The notes under the pieces were generated by a model. The model saw only the letters and a list, made by a program, of their open reading frames with translations, was not told the DNA's origin and ran no database searches. This document shows, piece after piece, positions 1 to 11,775 of a stretch of DNA of 64,000 nt (positions are counted from its first letter, which is position 1; each line of letters starts with the position of its first letter). This DNA is from Bubalus kerabau (lineage: Eukaryota > Chordata > Mammalia > Artiodactyla > Bovidae). The translations under genes were made by a program, and so were the position numbers. The stretch lies in NCBI RefSeq assembly GCF_029407905.1, contig NC_073637.1, forward strand, positions 53,134,501-53,198,500, read 5' to 3'.

Positions 1-240
1 ACACTCTCTTCCAAATGTGAAAGCTGTTCAGGCATGAATAAGAATGTTAAAAGCATTAATCCTAACTTCATGGTAAATTCTTTTTGTATTATGGATTTTC
101 TTTTATTGAACATTTCCTGCTCTTTAAGAATAAAGTGCATATGGAAGTCTTCACAAAGAAGAATTTAATAAGCAGTTGTATTAGAATGAGAATTAAATGA
201 TAAAATCACCAACTCTTACTGAGTTTTGTTAAGAATACCT
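1..240. other. AT-rich non-coding DNA
   Basis: I see no gene, RNA or recognisable repeat here. It is ordinary AT-rich intergenic-type sequence leading into the BovB stub. Confidence 0.5.
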
Positions 241-533
241 TCAGATCAGATCAGATTAGTTGCTCAGTCGTGTCCGACTCTTTGCGACCCCATGAATCGC
301 AGCATGCCAGGCCTCCCTGTCCATCACCAACTCCCGGAGTTCACTGAGACTCATGTCCATCGAGTCAGTGATGCCATCCAGCCATCTCATCCTCTGTCAT
401 CCCCTTCTCCTCTTGCCACCAATCCCTCCCAGCACCAGAGTCTTTTCCAATGAGTCAACTCTTCACATGAGGTGGCCAAAGTACTGGAGTTTCAGCTTTA
501 GCATCAGTCCTTCCAAAGAAATCCCAGGGCTGA
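241..533 (-). mobile_element. BovB LINE, 5'-truncated 3' end
   Basis: This is the antisense of the BovB 3' terminus. It opens with the TCAG-rich terminal repeat and the GTCCGACTCTTTGCGACCCC block and runs back through the end of the reverse transcriptase reading frame. It aligns by eye with the 3' end of the complete BovB at 5450-5742 and with the copy at 25677-26538. Similarity stops just after CCCAGGGCTGA, so about 290 bp remain. The short open frames over it are antisense or broken pieces and not genes. Confidence 0.9.
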
Positions 534-1788
534 ATACCCCCAATTTCTCCAGAGCTGGTCTTAATATATTAATGGGTATGATAGCTATTGAATTTGAAAA
601 ATACTGTGAAGGTGTCCAGTTTCAAATATATATGATTTCCTCATTTTGACTTTCCTGAAATTGCCATCCTTGACCAATTTATTCACATTTATTGAATGTT
701 TGTATGGAAGAAGGACAACACTTTTGAATTACTGTATTGGATTTCATTTTTTTTTCTTTTAAAATATAAAACCTTGAAAGAGATCTATAATATTAATCTG
801 AAAACATTTAACAATAATTTGCATATCACAGATATTTAGTAACTAGCATTTTTCTAGTTAACTAGAAAAAGTCCAAGGATAATAAAATAAAAACATTTCA
901 ATTTTTACAGGTAATAAGCAAAGGAAAACAAAATCTCTCAGAAAAACATTAGGGAGATTGGGGGTAAAAGTAGTACTGTCTTAATAAAAAAACCAAACTC
1001 TTTCATGCATCAAAATAATATTTTCTAAGGGCAAGGAATATATGGCAATATATTCTTTTTGCAGATAAAATGCTACTTTAATCTAATTCACATTATTCTT
1101 TGTCTGATGCCTTTCATAGTCTATTTTCCAGACAGTAAATTTTTAAAAATGTATCTGTATATGAATATATTAATTTTGAATTACTCTTCTATGTTATATA
1201 AAGGACTTAAGTATTTTTAAATAAATATAAATATGAGTTGATATTGATATAGACATATACAGAGAGGGGGATATTTGGGGGGGCTGTCCTCCTAATAAAA
1301 AACTATTTTCAATCAGTTAAATGCTAAACTGTTGATGCCATTGTGAATTTATAGCGATGAAATATCATATAATTTTACCTTTTTATGCATTTAATTAAAC
1401 TGAGGTAGACAACTCTGTCAAAAGGGATAGTACAGGTTATTGGGAACAATGTGTCATAGTGGACATCCATTGCTATGTGTCAAATAATGTCATACTGGAC
1501 ATGGTTGTAGCTGTAATTCACACAGTACCTTTTTAGGTCATTAATGCATACTCTGAACTTTCTTATTTTATTACTGAATCAATTAAGAGTGATGAATTCT
1601 AGTTACTTTAAAGTTTTGCCATGTCATTACTATTAAGGGGAGATTTAAAAAAAAAAAAGATTGATGATATTTCAAAGTAATAGTAATAGTAAAGTTGATA
1701 AACATTTATATTTTTTCAAATAATATATATAACAAAGTTGAAAGTGTTTGACTGACTGCATTCACATACATACATATTAAGCAAATTT
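534..1788. other. AT-rich unique-looking DNA, no gene
   Basis: About 1.25 kb without a recognisable gene or repeat. It has short A/T runs (for example 1648-1659) and a G-rich patch near 1264-1282. No open frame resembles a known protein. Confidence 0.5.
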
Positions 1789-1798
1789 AAATCCATTT
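1789..1798. repeat. BovB target-site duplication, left copy
   Basis: The 10-mer AAATCCATTT occurs here and again, exactly, at 5743-5752. The two copies bracket a BovB LINE, so they are read as the duplication made on insertion. Confidence 0.85.
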
Positions 1799-4700
1799 GG
1801 GCTTTGCTGGACTGGCCATGTAGAGATACCCCACATCCAAGGACAAAGGAGAAGCCCCAGCAAGATGGTAGGAGGGGCAAATTCATGTTTAGAATCAAAC
1901 CCCATTCCCGCCAGAGACGCTCAGAGGGCTCAAACAAACCCTGTGTGCACCACGACCCAGGAACCCCACAGAGACTGATACAGAACTGTGTTTGAGCATC
2001 TTCTGTGGAGGTATGGGTTGGTGGTGGTCTGCCACAGAAACAGGGGATCTGGGTGCAGCAGACTTGGGTATGCCATAAGCCCTCTTGGAGGAGGTCACCA
2101 TTAACCCCACTACAGAAGCTGCCAGAACTTACACCAGACTGGGAAATAGACTCTTAAGGGGGCACAACAGAACCTTATTCACCAGGACCCTGGAGAAAGG
2201 AGCAGGGACCCTAAAAGAGACTGTCCTGGACTAGCCCATGGGTGTCCGGGAGTCTCCAGTGGAGGCCTGGGTCAGTGTGGCCTGCTTCAGGGTTAGGGGC
2301 ACTGAGTGTAGCCGTAAATACCTGGGATCTTTTGAGGGAGGTCATCATTATCTTCATTACCTCCACCATAGTTTGGCCTGGGGTACATAGAAGGGAGGAA
2401 ACACAGGTCCACCCATCAACAGAAAACTGGATTAAAGATTTACTGAGCATGGCCCTTCCCATCAAACAAGACCTAGTTTCCCCCTCAGTCAGTCTAACCC
2501 ATCAGGAAGCTTCCATAAGCCTATAATCCTTCATCAGAGAGCAGACAGAATAAAAACCACAATCACAGAAAACTAAACAATCTAATCACACGAACCAGTC
2601 TTGTCCAACTCAGTGAAACTATGAGCCATGCTCTGTAGGGCCACCCAAGATGGACGGGTCATGGTGAGAGTTCTGACAAAATGTGGTGAACTGGAGAAGG
2701 AAATGGCAAACCATTTCAGTATTCTTGCATTGAGAGCCCAAGAAGAGTATGGAAAGGCAAAAAGATAGGACACTGAAAGATGAACTCCCCAAGTCAGTAG
2801 GTGCCCAATAAGCTACAGGAGAACAGTGGAGAAACAACTCCAGAAAGAATGAAGAGACAGAGCCAAAGCAAAAATAACACCCAGTTGGGGATATGACTGG
2901 TGATGGAAGCAAGGTCTGATGCTCTAAAGAGCAATATTGCATAGAAACCTGGAATGTTAGGTCCACGAATCAAGACAAATTGGAAGTGGTCAAACAGGAG
3001 ATGACAAGAGTGAACATCGACATTTTAGGAATCAGTGAACTAAAATGGACTGGAATGGGTGAATTTAACTCAGATGACCATTATATTTACTACTGTGGGC
3101 AAGAATCCCTTAGAAGAAATGGAGTAGACATCATAGTCAACAAAAGAGTCTGAAATGCAGTACTTGGATGCAGTCTCAAAAAAGACAGAATGATTTCCGT
3201 TCATTTCCATGGCAAACCATTCAATATCACAGTAATCCAAGTCTATGCCCTGACCAGTAATGCTGAAGAAGCTGAATTTGAACGGTTCTATGAAGACCTA
3301 CAAGACCTTCTGGAACTAACACCCAGATATCTAACTAACACAAAAAAAAGATGTCCTTTTCATTATAGGGGACGGGAATGCAGAAATAGGAAGTCAAGAG
3401 ATACCTGGAATAACAGGCAAATTTGGCCTTGGAGGACAAAATGAAGCAGGGCAAGGCTAATAGAGTTTTGCCAAGAGAAGGCACTGGTCATAGCAAACAC
3501 CCACTTCCAACAACACAAGAGAAGACGCTATACATGGAGATCACCAAATGGTTATATTCTTTGCAGCCAAAGATGGAGAAGCTCTATACAGTTAGTAAAA
3601 ACAAGACCAGGAGCTGACTGTGGCTCAGTTCATGACCTCCTTATTGCCATATTCAGACTTAAATTGAAGAAAGTAGGGAAAACTACCAGACCATTCAGGT
3701 ATGACCTAAATCAAATCCCTTATGATTATACAGGGGAAGTGAGAAATAGATTTAAGGGACTAGATCTGATAGACAGAGTGCCTGATGAACTATGGATGGA
3801 GGTTCGTGACATTGTACAGGAGACAGGGATCAAGACCATCCACAAGAAAAAGTAATGCAAAAAAGCAAAATGACTGTTTGAGGAGGCCTTATAAATAGCT
3901 ATGAAAAGAAGAGAAGCAAAAAGCAAAGGAGAAAAGGAAAGATATACCCATTCAAATGCAGAGTTCCAAAGAATAGCAAGAAGATATGAGAAAGCTATTC
4001 TCAGTGATCAGTGCAAAGAAACAGAGGAAAACAAGAGAACAAGAAAGACTAGAGATCTCTTCAGGAAAATTAGAGACACCAAAGGAACATTTCATGCAAA
4101 AATGGGCTCAATAAAGGACAGAAATGGTATGGACCTAACAGAAGCAGAAGATATTAAGAAGAGGTGGCAAGGTAACACAGAAGAACTGTATAAAAAGATT
4201 TCATGACCCAGATAATCACGACGATGTGATCACTCACTTAGAGCCAGACATCCTGGAATGTGAAGTCAAGTGGGCCTTAGGAAGCATCACTACGAACAAA
4301 GCTGGTGGAGGTGATGGAATTCCAGTGGAGCTATTTCTAATCCTGAAAGATAATGCTATGAAAATGCTACACTCAATATGCCAGCAAATTTGGAAAACTG
4401 AGCAGTGGCCAAAGGACTGGAAAAGTCAGTTTTCATTCCAATCCCTAAGAAGGGCAATGCCAAAGAATGCTCAAACTAGTGCACAATTGCACTCTTCTCA
4501 CACACTAGTAAAGTGATGCTCAAAATTCTCCAAGCTTAAACAATACATGAACTGTGAACTTCCAGATGTTCAAGCTGGATTTAGAAAAGGCAGAGGATCC
4601 AGAGATCAAATTGCCAATATCCACTGGATCATTGAAAAAGGAATAGAGTTCCAGAAAATATCTCTTTCTGTTTTATTGACTATGTCAAAGCCTTTGACTG

Positions 4701-5742
4701 TGTGGACCTTAACAAACTGGAAAATTCTGAAAGAGATGGGAATACCAAACCACCTGACCTGCCTCTTGGGAAATCTCTATGCAGGTCAGGAAGCAATATT
4801 TAGAACTGGACATGGAACAACAGACTGGTTCCAAATAGGAAAAGGAGTACGTCAAGGCTGTATATTGTCACCTTGCTTATATACTTTATATGCAGAGTAC
4901 ATCATGAGAAACACTGGGCTGGAAGAAGCCCAAGCTGGAATCAAGATTGCTGGGAGAAATATCAATAATCTCAGATATGCAGATGACACCACCCTTATGG
5001 CAGAAAGCAAAGAACTAAAGAGCCTCTTGATGAAAGTGAAAGAAGAAAGGGGAAAAGTTGGCTATTATTTCAAAATTCAGAAAACAAAGATCATGGCATC
5101 CGGTCCCTTCACTTCATGGTAAATAGATGGAGAAACAGTGATACAGTGGCAGACTTTATGTTTTTGGGCTCCAAAATCACTGCAGATGGTGATTGCACCC
5201 ATGAAATTAAAAGATGCTTACTCCTTGGAAGAAAAGGTATGACCAAACTAGACACAATATTAAAAAGCAGATACAGTACTTTTCCAATAAAGGTCCATCT
5301 AGTTAAGGCTACAGTTTTTCCAATAGTCATGTATGGATGTGAGAGATGGACTATAAAGAAAGCTGAGTGTCTAAAAATTGATGCTTTTGAACTGTGTTGC
5401 TGGTGAAGACTCTTGAGAGTCCCTTGGATTGCAGGGAGATCCAACCAGTCCATCCTAAAGGAAATCAGTCCTGAGTATTCATTGGAAAGACTGATGCTGA
5501 AGTTGAAACTCCTATACTGTGGCCACCTGATTTGAAGAAATGACTGATTTGAAAAGGCCCTAATGTTGGGGAAGATTGAAAGCAGGAGGAGAAGGGGACA
5601 ATAGAGGATGTGATGGTTGGATGGCATCACTGACTCAATGGACAACTCCAGGAGTTGGTGATGGACAGGGAAGCCAGGAGTGCTGCAGTCCATGGGGTCG
5701 CAAAGAGTCAGACATGACTGAGTGAATGAACTGACTGAACTG
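1799..5742 (+). mobile_element. BovB (RTE-clade) LINE, complete length, decayed
   Basis: A BovB retrotransposon of 3,944 bp bounded by an exact 10-bp target-site duplication, so the inserted copy is entire. It has about 1.1 kb of 5' leader, an endonuclease plus reverse transcriptase region from about 2938 to 5700, and a short 3' end finishing in CTGAACTGA-type repeats with no poly(A), as is usual for RTE elements. The leader at about 2690-2735 and the last 50 bp match the body and tail of the Bov-A and Bov-tA SINEs elsewhere in the window, in line with the accepted BovB origin of Bov-A. Many stops and frameshifts make it inactive and suggest considerable age. Confidence 0.92.
2938..5700 (+). 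pseudogene. BovB endonuclease-reverse transcriptase, broken
   Basis: The single BovB polyprotein would nick DNA (AP-like endonuclease) and copy its own RNA (reverse transcriptase). The endonuclease opens at about 2938 with ETWNVRS, then GISELKW with its conserved glutamate. A TGA at 3151, in a context suggesting CGA decay, ends the first stretch. The frame resumes at 3190-3444 (VIQVYA motif) and breaks near the A-run at 3340-3350. Later pieces lie at 3664-3855, 3901-4206, 4226-4516, 4547-5122 and 5116-5406. The 4547-5122 piece holds QAGFRKGRG, GVRQGCILSP and the catalytic NNLRYADDT motif. The order is colinear with a BovB ORF, but at least six breaks rule out a product. Confidence 0.88.
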
Positions 5743-5752
5743 AAATCCATTT
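5743..5752. repeat. BovB target-site duplication, right copy
   Basis: An exact copy of AAATCCATTT at 1789-1798, directly after the BovB terminal repeat. Confidence 0.85.
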
Positions 5753-6807
5753 ATAAAATTGAAAAGATGATTAGAGAAGGTATGTATATATAATAAAATT
5801 TATCAGATAAAAGGCTGTGTCCATAAAATCATAGATAGCAACACAATTTATTTTACAAAAATCTATAGGGAAATTATTTTTTCAAATCATCAACACAGAC
5901 GAATATTTTTTCCTGCATAATTTTTGGGTACACATTTGTAGCAAGTGTATGTATAAAAGCACAGAATATAGGAATACCATCTGTGTATGTCTAATTCCAG
6001 CCAAAATCTTTTCCTTTACTGTTATTGAAAGATTAGAGGATTTGATTTAGCTTCAGAGTTGCTGTTGGGACTAGTAACTAATCCTGATGAAGATCAAATG
6101 AAAATGCTAATTTTAAACAGTAAAAAAATTCTAGTATAACATCAGAGAAATTTTACAGCATAATACTCCTCTACACTTTATACTTTTTTTAAAAAACTGG
6201 GCATACATATACTTTTCCCATGCATTTAGGATGGTGTAAAGTAAAGCAGCCAGATTTCTTACAATTCTGTGCCAAAATTGAAGAGATTCTATAATTTAGG
6301 GGATAAGGTTAGAACTCCTCCTATTGGCTATATGCCTGCTTCATTTGCATCAAAATTGGATTTAAATCACTCCTGAGAACTTAAAAAATTAAAAGAATGA
6401 TAAACTAAGATCACCCAATCCAGCCACTCATGTTAAGTATTAGAAAATTGAAGCCCATGATATTAACAGATTAATCCTTATGTTCATCTCCTGTAACCTC
6501 AAACACCTAAATTACAGGGGGCAACCAAGTTAAAGTTTACAAAATTACCATGGTAATTGGCAAGAGTATTAAATAACAAAGATTGTTAACTGTAGATTTG
6601 TGTGCTAACGTGAACATATTAAAAATGACATCATTTAGGTTTTTCATAGAATCAAGATTATAAAATAACTTGTGGAACAAGCCAATGAACTTATATAGAA
6701 AATAAATTCTCTTCCCAATTACTTGCAACACCAAGAGAAAAATATACGTGGCTTTGCATAGTCACAAATCCTGCATGGACAACTAATCAATGTGTTTAGT
6801 CACCTTG
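5753..6807. other. AT-rich unique-looking DNA, no gene
   Basis: About 1.05 kb with no recognised repeat, RNA or coding signal. Confidence 0.5.
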
Positions 6808-6817
6808 AACTAACCTT

Positions 6818-7084
6818 GCTGCTAAGTCACTTCAGTCTTGTCCGACTCTGTGCGACCCCATAGATGGCAGCCCACCAGGCTCCCCAGTCCCTGGGATTCT
6901 CCAGGCAAGAACACTGGAGTGGGTTGCCATTTCCTTTTCCAATGCAAGAAAGTGAAAAGTGAAAGTGAAGTCGCTCAGTCATGTCTGACTCTTAGCGACC
7001 CCATGGACTGTAGCCTACCAGGCCCCTCCGTCCATGAAATTTTTCAGGCAAGAGTACTGGAGTGGGTTGCCATTGCCTTCTCCA
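6818..7084 (-). mobile_element. Bov-A2 SINE
   Basis: A dimeric Bov-A2 read from the minus strand. Two Bov-A monomers, each with a CACTGGAGTGGGTTGCCAT-type core, are joined by the GAAAGTGAAAAGTGAAAGTGA linker region (6949-6970). An imperfect 10-bp flanking repeat (6808-6817 and 7085-7094, one mismatch) marks the insertion. Confidence 0.93.
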
Positions 7085-7094
7085 AACCAACCTT

Positions 7095-7437
7095 AATTGT
7101 ATTTAACTAATATAGATCTGTCCGCTATCAGTAACCTTTGCCTAATGCCTCATATGAGTCTAAAATCCTTTCTGTTGTTTTAAAATTGTACTAGCTATAA
7201 TTTTGTTCTCATTGGAGTACTCCCATATGAGCACTTTTCTGTGAAAAGTATTAAGTTGCTTCTTTGCTTTTTACTTCATAAGCTAATAACCACAAATCAC
7301 TCAACCATTTCTCATAGAGCCTGTTTCACAATACATCATTCTTATTAATTTCTTGGAATTTTTGAGTATGTTTATTTCCCTTTCCAAATTGAGAGCTGCT
7401 ACTATTATTCCTTCCTTCCAGCTTTACTTCATAATTC
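7095..7437. other. Non-coding DNA, no recognised feature
   Basis: AT-rich sequence between a Bov-A2 and an L1 tail. Nothing recognised. Confidence 0.5.
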
Positions 7438-7912
7438 TTTTTTTTTTCTTTCTATTTTTTTTTTTATTGAAGGGTACTTGCTTTACAGAATTTTGTTGTC
7501 TTCTGTCAAGCCTCAACATAAATCAGTCATATGTATACATATATCCCCTCCCTTTTGAACCTCCTTTCTATTTCCCTCCCCATCCCAACCCTCTAGATTG
7601 ATACTGAGCCCCTGTTGGAGTTTTCTGAGCCATACAGCAAATTCCCACTGGCTATCTATTTTACATATGGTAATGTAAGTTTCCATGTTACTCTTTCCAT
7701 TACATCTCACCCTCTCCTCCCCTCTCCCCATGTTCATAAGTCTATTCTCTATGTTTGTTTCTCCACTGCTGCCCTGTAAATAAGCTCTTCAGTACCATTT
7801 TTCTAGATTCCATATATATGTGTTAGAATACAATATTTATCTTTCTCTTTCTGACTCACTTCACTCTGTATAATAGGTTCTAGGTTCATCCACCTCATCA
7901 GAACTGACTTAA
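7438..7912 (-). mobile_element. L1 LINE 3' end (3' UTR and tail)
   Basis: The T-rich run at 7438-7472 is the poly(A) tail of a minus-strand L1. It is followed by the antisense of a ruminant-type L1 3' UTR, including the antisense of the AGTAACATGG and TATGGCTCAG blocks. The antisense of the ORF2 stop region lies near 7800-7880 (ATATATGTGTTAGAATACAA). No ORF2 core remains in this piece. It may be the 3' end of the same deleted L1 as 8010-9300. Confidence 0.82.
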
Positions 7913-8009
7913 CTTGTAGAACTGAGCCCTTAATGTATGGGGAATGCCATTGCCCGCAGGTAGATGGTGTCAGAATTGGTAGTATGAGAAAAAAACAGAT
8001 CAAGACCTG

Positions 8010-8302
8010 CTGTTCCTAGTTTGTTGAATATTTTTATCATGAAAGGATTTTCAGCTTTGTCAGGTGCCTTTTCTGCATCAATTGAAATGATAATTTTTTT
8101 CCCTTTGTTCTATTAATGTGGTTTGTTGCATTGTTCATCTTTTTATTCCAGGAATAAATCTGACTTGGTCATGGTGTAGAGTTCTTTTAATATGCTCCTG
8201 CATTTGGTTTGCTAGTATTTTGTTGAGGATTTTTCATAAGGCACGTTGGTCCTTTGTCTTATTTTCCTTGTAGTGTCTTTGTCTGACTCTAGCATTAGGG
8301 TC
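8010..8302 (-). mobile_element. L1 ORF2 fragment (reverse transcriptase region)
   Basis: Antisense L1 ORF2. The stretch with TTTTATCATGAAAGGATTTT and TCTGCATCAATTGAAATGAT is the usual antisense of the RT segment that follows the fingers domain. It is broken by the Bov-A2 at 8303. The 100 bp before it (7913-8009) are not recognised. Confidence 0.75.
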
Positions 8303-8573
8303 AGAGAAAGCAATGGCACCCCACTCCAGTACTCTTGCCTGGGAAATCCCATGGACGGAGGAGCCTGGTAGGCTACAGTCCATGGGGTCACGAAGAGTAG
8401 GACAGGACTGAGAGACTTCACTTTCACTTTTCGCTTTCATGCGAAGGAAATGGCAACCCACTCCAGTGTTCTTGCCTGGAGAATCCCAGGGATGGGGGAG
8501 CCTGGTGGGCTGCCGTCTATGGGGTCGCATAGAGTTGGACACGACTGATGCAACTTAGCAGCAGCAGTAGCAG
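8303..8573 (+). mobile_element. Bov-A2 SINE
   Basis: A full dimer in plus orientation. It starts AGAGAAAGCAATGGCACCCC and has the linker CACTTTCACTTTTCGCTTTC. The second monomer starts near 8443 and ends in an AGC-repeat tail. It lies inside minus-strand L1-derived sequence, so it is younger than that L1. Confidence 0.95.
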
Positions 8574-9300
8574 AAGGCTGGTCCACTGGTTTGTGTAAGC
8601 TTTGTATAGGGCGAGGTTTGTGCTGAAATTTTGTTTGTTTGCTTTTCCTCTCATGGACAAGGCTGAGAGAGGTAGTAATCCTGTCTGCTGATGATTGGGT
8701 TTGTATTTTTGTTTTGTTTGTTTTTTAGATGAGGCGTCCTGCACAGGGTATTACTTGTGGTTGGGTGATACTGGGTAGTGTATTCAAGAGGTTTTCTTTG
8801 TGTGAGTTCTCACTATTTGATACTTCCTAGTGTTAGTTTTTTGGTAGTCTAGGGCCTTGGAGTCAGTGCCTCCACTCCAAAGGCTCAGGGCTTGATCTCA
8901 CTCAATTCTACAAGGGTTAAGTTGCAGTCCACTGCAGTTGACCACGAACAGTGCACCCAGAAAGGAATCTAGGATGAAAAACTCATGAGGCGCTCTGTGC
9001 CTTGGATAAACAAGTATTTCCCTTTTACTCAAGGAGCATAAGAGAGATTTCCATCTGTCCCTCACTCATGGTCAATCACTATGTATCTCTGGAGGTTTTC
9101 ACTTGACATTGTGCCATTAATTTTCTTTTTGTATTATGTATGGTCGGGCCACTCAAGACAGCTGTTCTCATGCTCTCTGAGCATCCCTTGCCCAACCAAT
9201 GCCTGCTTCACCTACAGCTTATGCACAGGGCTGGTGTTTCTGTGTACTTGCCCCAGTACTTCCTATGTACTGTCCTCCATAATTCTTATTTAATTTATCT
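8574..9300 (-). mobile_element. Possible L1 5' region (5' UTR), antisense
   Basis: The segment is richer in G+C than its surroundings. It has blocks such as TCTAGGGCCTTGGAGTCAGT and CTCCAAAGGCTCAGGGCTTG that I associate with the antisense of ruminant L1 5' leader sequence. Its place beyond the ORF2 fragment at 8010-8302, in the same orientation, fits one minus-strand L1 with large internal deletions. It could instead be an LTR relic. I see no coding content. Confidence 0.35.
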
Positions 9301-9305
9301 ATGAC

Positions 9306-9517
9306 TCTTTCCTGGTGGCTCAGACTGTAAAGAATCCACCTGCAATGTGGGAGACCTGGGTTTGATCCCTGGATTGGGGAGATTCCTTGAAGGAGGGCAT
9401 GGCCACCTGCTCCAGTATTCTTGCCTGGAGAATCCCCATGGAGAGAGGAGTTGGTGGGCTAGAGTCCATGGGGTCACAGAGTTGGACATGACTGAATTAC
9501 TAAGTACAGCAGAGCAG
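9306..9517 (+). mobile_element. Bov-tA SINE
   Basis: A tRNA-derived head (CCTGGTGGCTCAGACTGTAA, then the box-B-like GGTTTGATCCCTGG) is joined to a Bov-A body and a BovB-like tail (GTCACAGAGTTGGACATGAC). The box-like segments are SINE promoter relics and not a tRNA gene. Confidence 0.93.
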
Positions 9518-10134
9518 TTTGCCTACATCCTACTTTTCTCTGATGTGATAATCTTCTAATATCATTGAATTACAGTAAGCTTATGAATGCTGTCACCGAG
9601 TTTCAGGGCTACCACCATCCAAGAGATGTGAAAGCACATAATAATGATAATAAGCTTGCATTGCCTGGATTATAAATTTGAGAAAACAAACAAAATAATC
9701 TAATAATCTGCCTATAAATTGCAGACACTGTTAAAATGTATATATATTTAATGTTTATATTTTTTAGTTCAAATCACTTGTAAGAAAAATTAAAAGTATA
9801 AAACATGCTGACATGGTTTCAGTATTCCCAATAACTATCACACTTCATTGTATATTTATATACACTTGAAAATGTTTTTAAATATATGAAAATAAATAGA
9901 ATACTATCTTTACTCTCAAAAAGGATATAGTTGAGAAACATGTTTGAGAAAACAAATATGTAAGCAGCTAACTATAATAGAAAAATGGTAATTTACTTAA
10001 AATTATCTAAATTGTTATGAAATAACATAAATTTTGTAATGATTACTCTTCAAAAAATTAGGGACAATGTCAAATATATACAAAGTAAAGAATATAATAT
10101 GATTAATCTCCATAACCCAAGTTGGTCAATTAAA
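9518..10134. other. AT-rich DNA, no recognised feature
   Basis: About 600 bp with no gene or repeat that I recognise. Confidence 0.5.
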
Positions 10135-10835
10135 ACCTCATGTCCAAACTGTTTTTGTTTTACCAGTTTTGTTGAAATATAATTGCTATATAACATTGTA
10201 TTGATATTAGAGGTCACAACATGGTGAGTTGATACATGTATATATTGTGAAATGTAAGTTTAATGTCCATTGTATCACATGATTACAATTTTTTTCTGGC
10301 AAAAGAACTTTTAAGATCTACTCATTTGGTAACTTTCAAATATACAATACTGCATTGCTAATTATAGTCATTACGCTATACATTACCTTCCCAGAGTTTA
10401 CTTATAACTGGAAGTTTGTACCTTTTGACCCACATCACTCATATTACCCTTCCCTCATTCTTTGCCCCTGGCAACCACCAACCTGTTTTCTACAAATTTG
10501 GTTTTTCTAGATACCACATATAAGTGAGACAATACTATCTTTTTCTTTCTCTGTCTAACTTATTTCCCTGACCATTATGAACTTCAGGACCATTCCTGGC
10601 AGAACTTTTTCATTTTTTATGGCTGAACAGTATTTCAGTGTGTGTGTGTCTGTGTGCTTCTGTGCACATTTCCTTTATCCACTCATATGTTGATAGACAC
10701 AAGTTGTTTCCACATCTTGGCTACTGTAAATAGTTGTGCAATGAACATGGAGAGTGCAGATATCTCTTTGAGTTAGTGATTTTATTGCCTTTAAATGTAT
10801 AACCAGGACAGAATTACTAAAACATATGTTAGTTC
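10135..10835 (-). mobile_element. Older L1 3' end, antisense, part 1
   Basis: Antisense L1 3' UTR and ORF2 C-terminus of an older L1M-type family. It includes the antisense of the region reading ATAATTGCTATATAACATTG, the GGCAACCACCAACCTGTTTTC block, and the ATGGCTGAACAGTATTTC block that encodes the ORF2 C-terminus on the other strand. A (GT)n patch lies at 10640-10652. The element continues at 11127 after a SINE insertion. Confidence 0.82.
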
Positions 10836-11126
10836 CACCTGCAGTGCAGGATACGCCAGTTCGATTCCTGGGTTGGCAAGATCCCCTGAGAAGGGATAGG
10901 ATACTCACTTCAGTATTCTTGGGCTTCCCTGATGGCACAGACTGTAAAGAATCCATCTGCAATGTGGGAGACCTGAGATTGATCCCTGGGTTGGGAATAT
11001 CCCCTGGAGGAGGGTATAGAACCCACTCAAGTATTCTTGCCTGGAGAATTCCATAGACAGAAGAGCCTGGCAGGCTACAGTCCACAGGGTCACACATGAC
11101 TGAGCAACTTTCACTTTCCTTTTCAC
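10836..11126 (+). mobile_element. Dimeric Bov-tA SINE
   Basis: A truncated first tRNA-derived unit ending ...CAGTATTCTT is fused directly to a second head, GGGCTTCCCTGATGGCACAG at 10921. The whole is inserted as one unit in L1 sequence. An 11-bp flanking repeat with one mismatch (10825-10835 and 11127-11137) supports this. The same internal junction is seen at 29457-29767 and, on the minus strand, at 38224-38523. Confidence 0.85.
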
Positions 11127-11775
11127 TATGGTAGTTCTATTTTTAGTTTTTAAGGAACCTCCCTCCTGTGTTCTGTAGTGGCTTCACTGATTTACATTCT
11201 CAGCCAGAGTGTACCAGAGATCCCTTTTCTCTACATTCTTGCCAATTTTTCATTTGCTGTCATTTGACAATAGCCATTCTGAAGGTGTGAGGTGATCACT
11301 CATTGTGGTATTGATTTGCCTTTGTGTGATGATCAACGATGATCAGTGATGTTGAGTACATTTTAGACCTGTTTGGCTACTCATATGCCTCTATGGAGGG
11401 AAAAAATATCTTTCCAGATCCTCTGCTCATATTTTAATCAGATTGTCTTTTTCTATCAAGTTGTATGAATTATTTACATATTTCAGATATTAATTCTTTA
11501 TCAAATATATAATTTGCAGATATTTTTTCCCATTCTGTAGGTTGACTTTTCATTTTGTTGATGTTTTCCTTTGCTTTGCAGAAGTTTTTAAGTTTCACAT
11601 AGTCTCACTTGTTTATTTTTCTTTTTGTTGCCTTTGCTCTTGGTGTCCAATCCAAAAACAAGCATTGCCAAGACAAATGTCAAGGTGCCAACCTGTTTTG
11701 TTTATACTTGTAATTGTTTTTGCCCTTTCACTGATTATCTTGATATACATCCAAGAAATTAAGATAATCCATTAT
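11127..11775 (-). mobile_element. Older L1 3' end, antisense, part 2
   Basis: Continuation of the L1 at 10135-10835. It carries the antisense of the ORF2 C-terminal region, seen as CATTCTGAAGGTGTGAGGTG, TTTTTCCCATTCTGTAGGTTG-like and TTGCCTTTGCTCTTGGTGTC blocks. No usable reading frame remains. Confidence 0.8.

Noticed and set aside
5109..5750. Open frame of 213 codons on the minus strand
   Set aside because: It lies entirely antisense to the BovB RT C-terminus and recurs antisense to every BovB copy. It is a by-product of base composition, not a gene.
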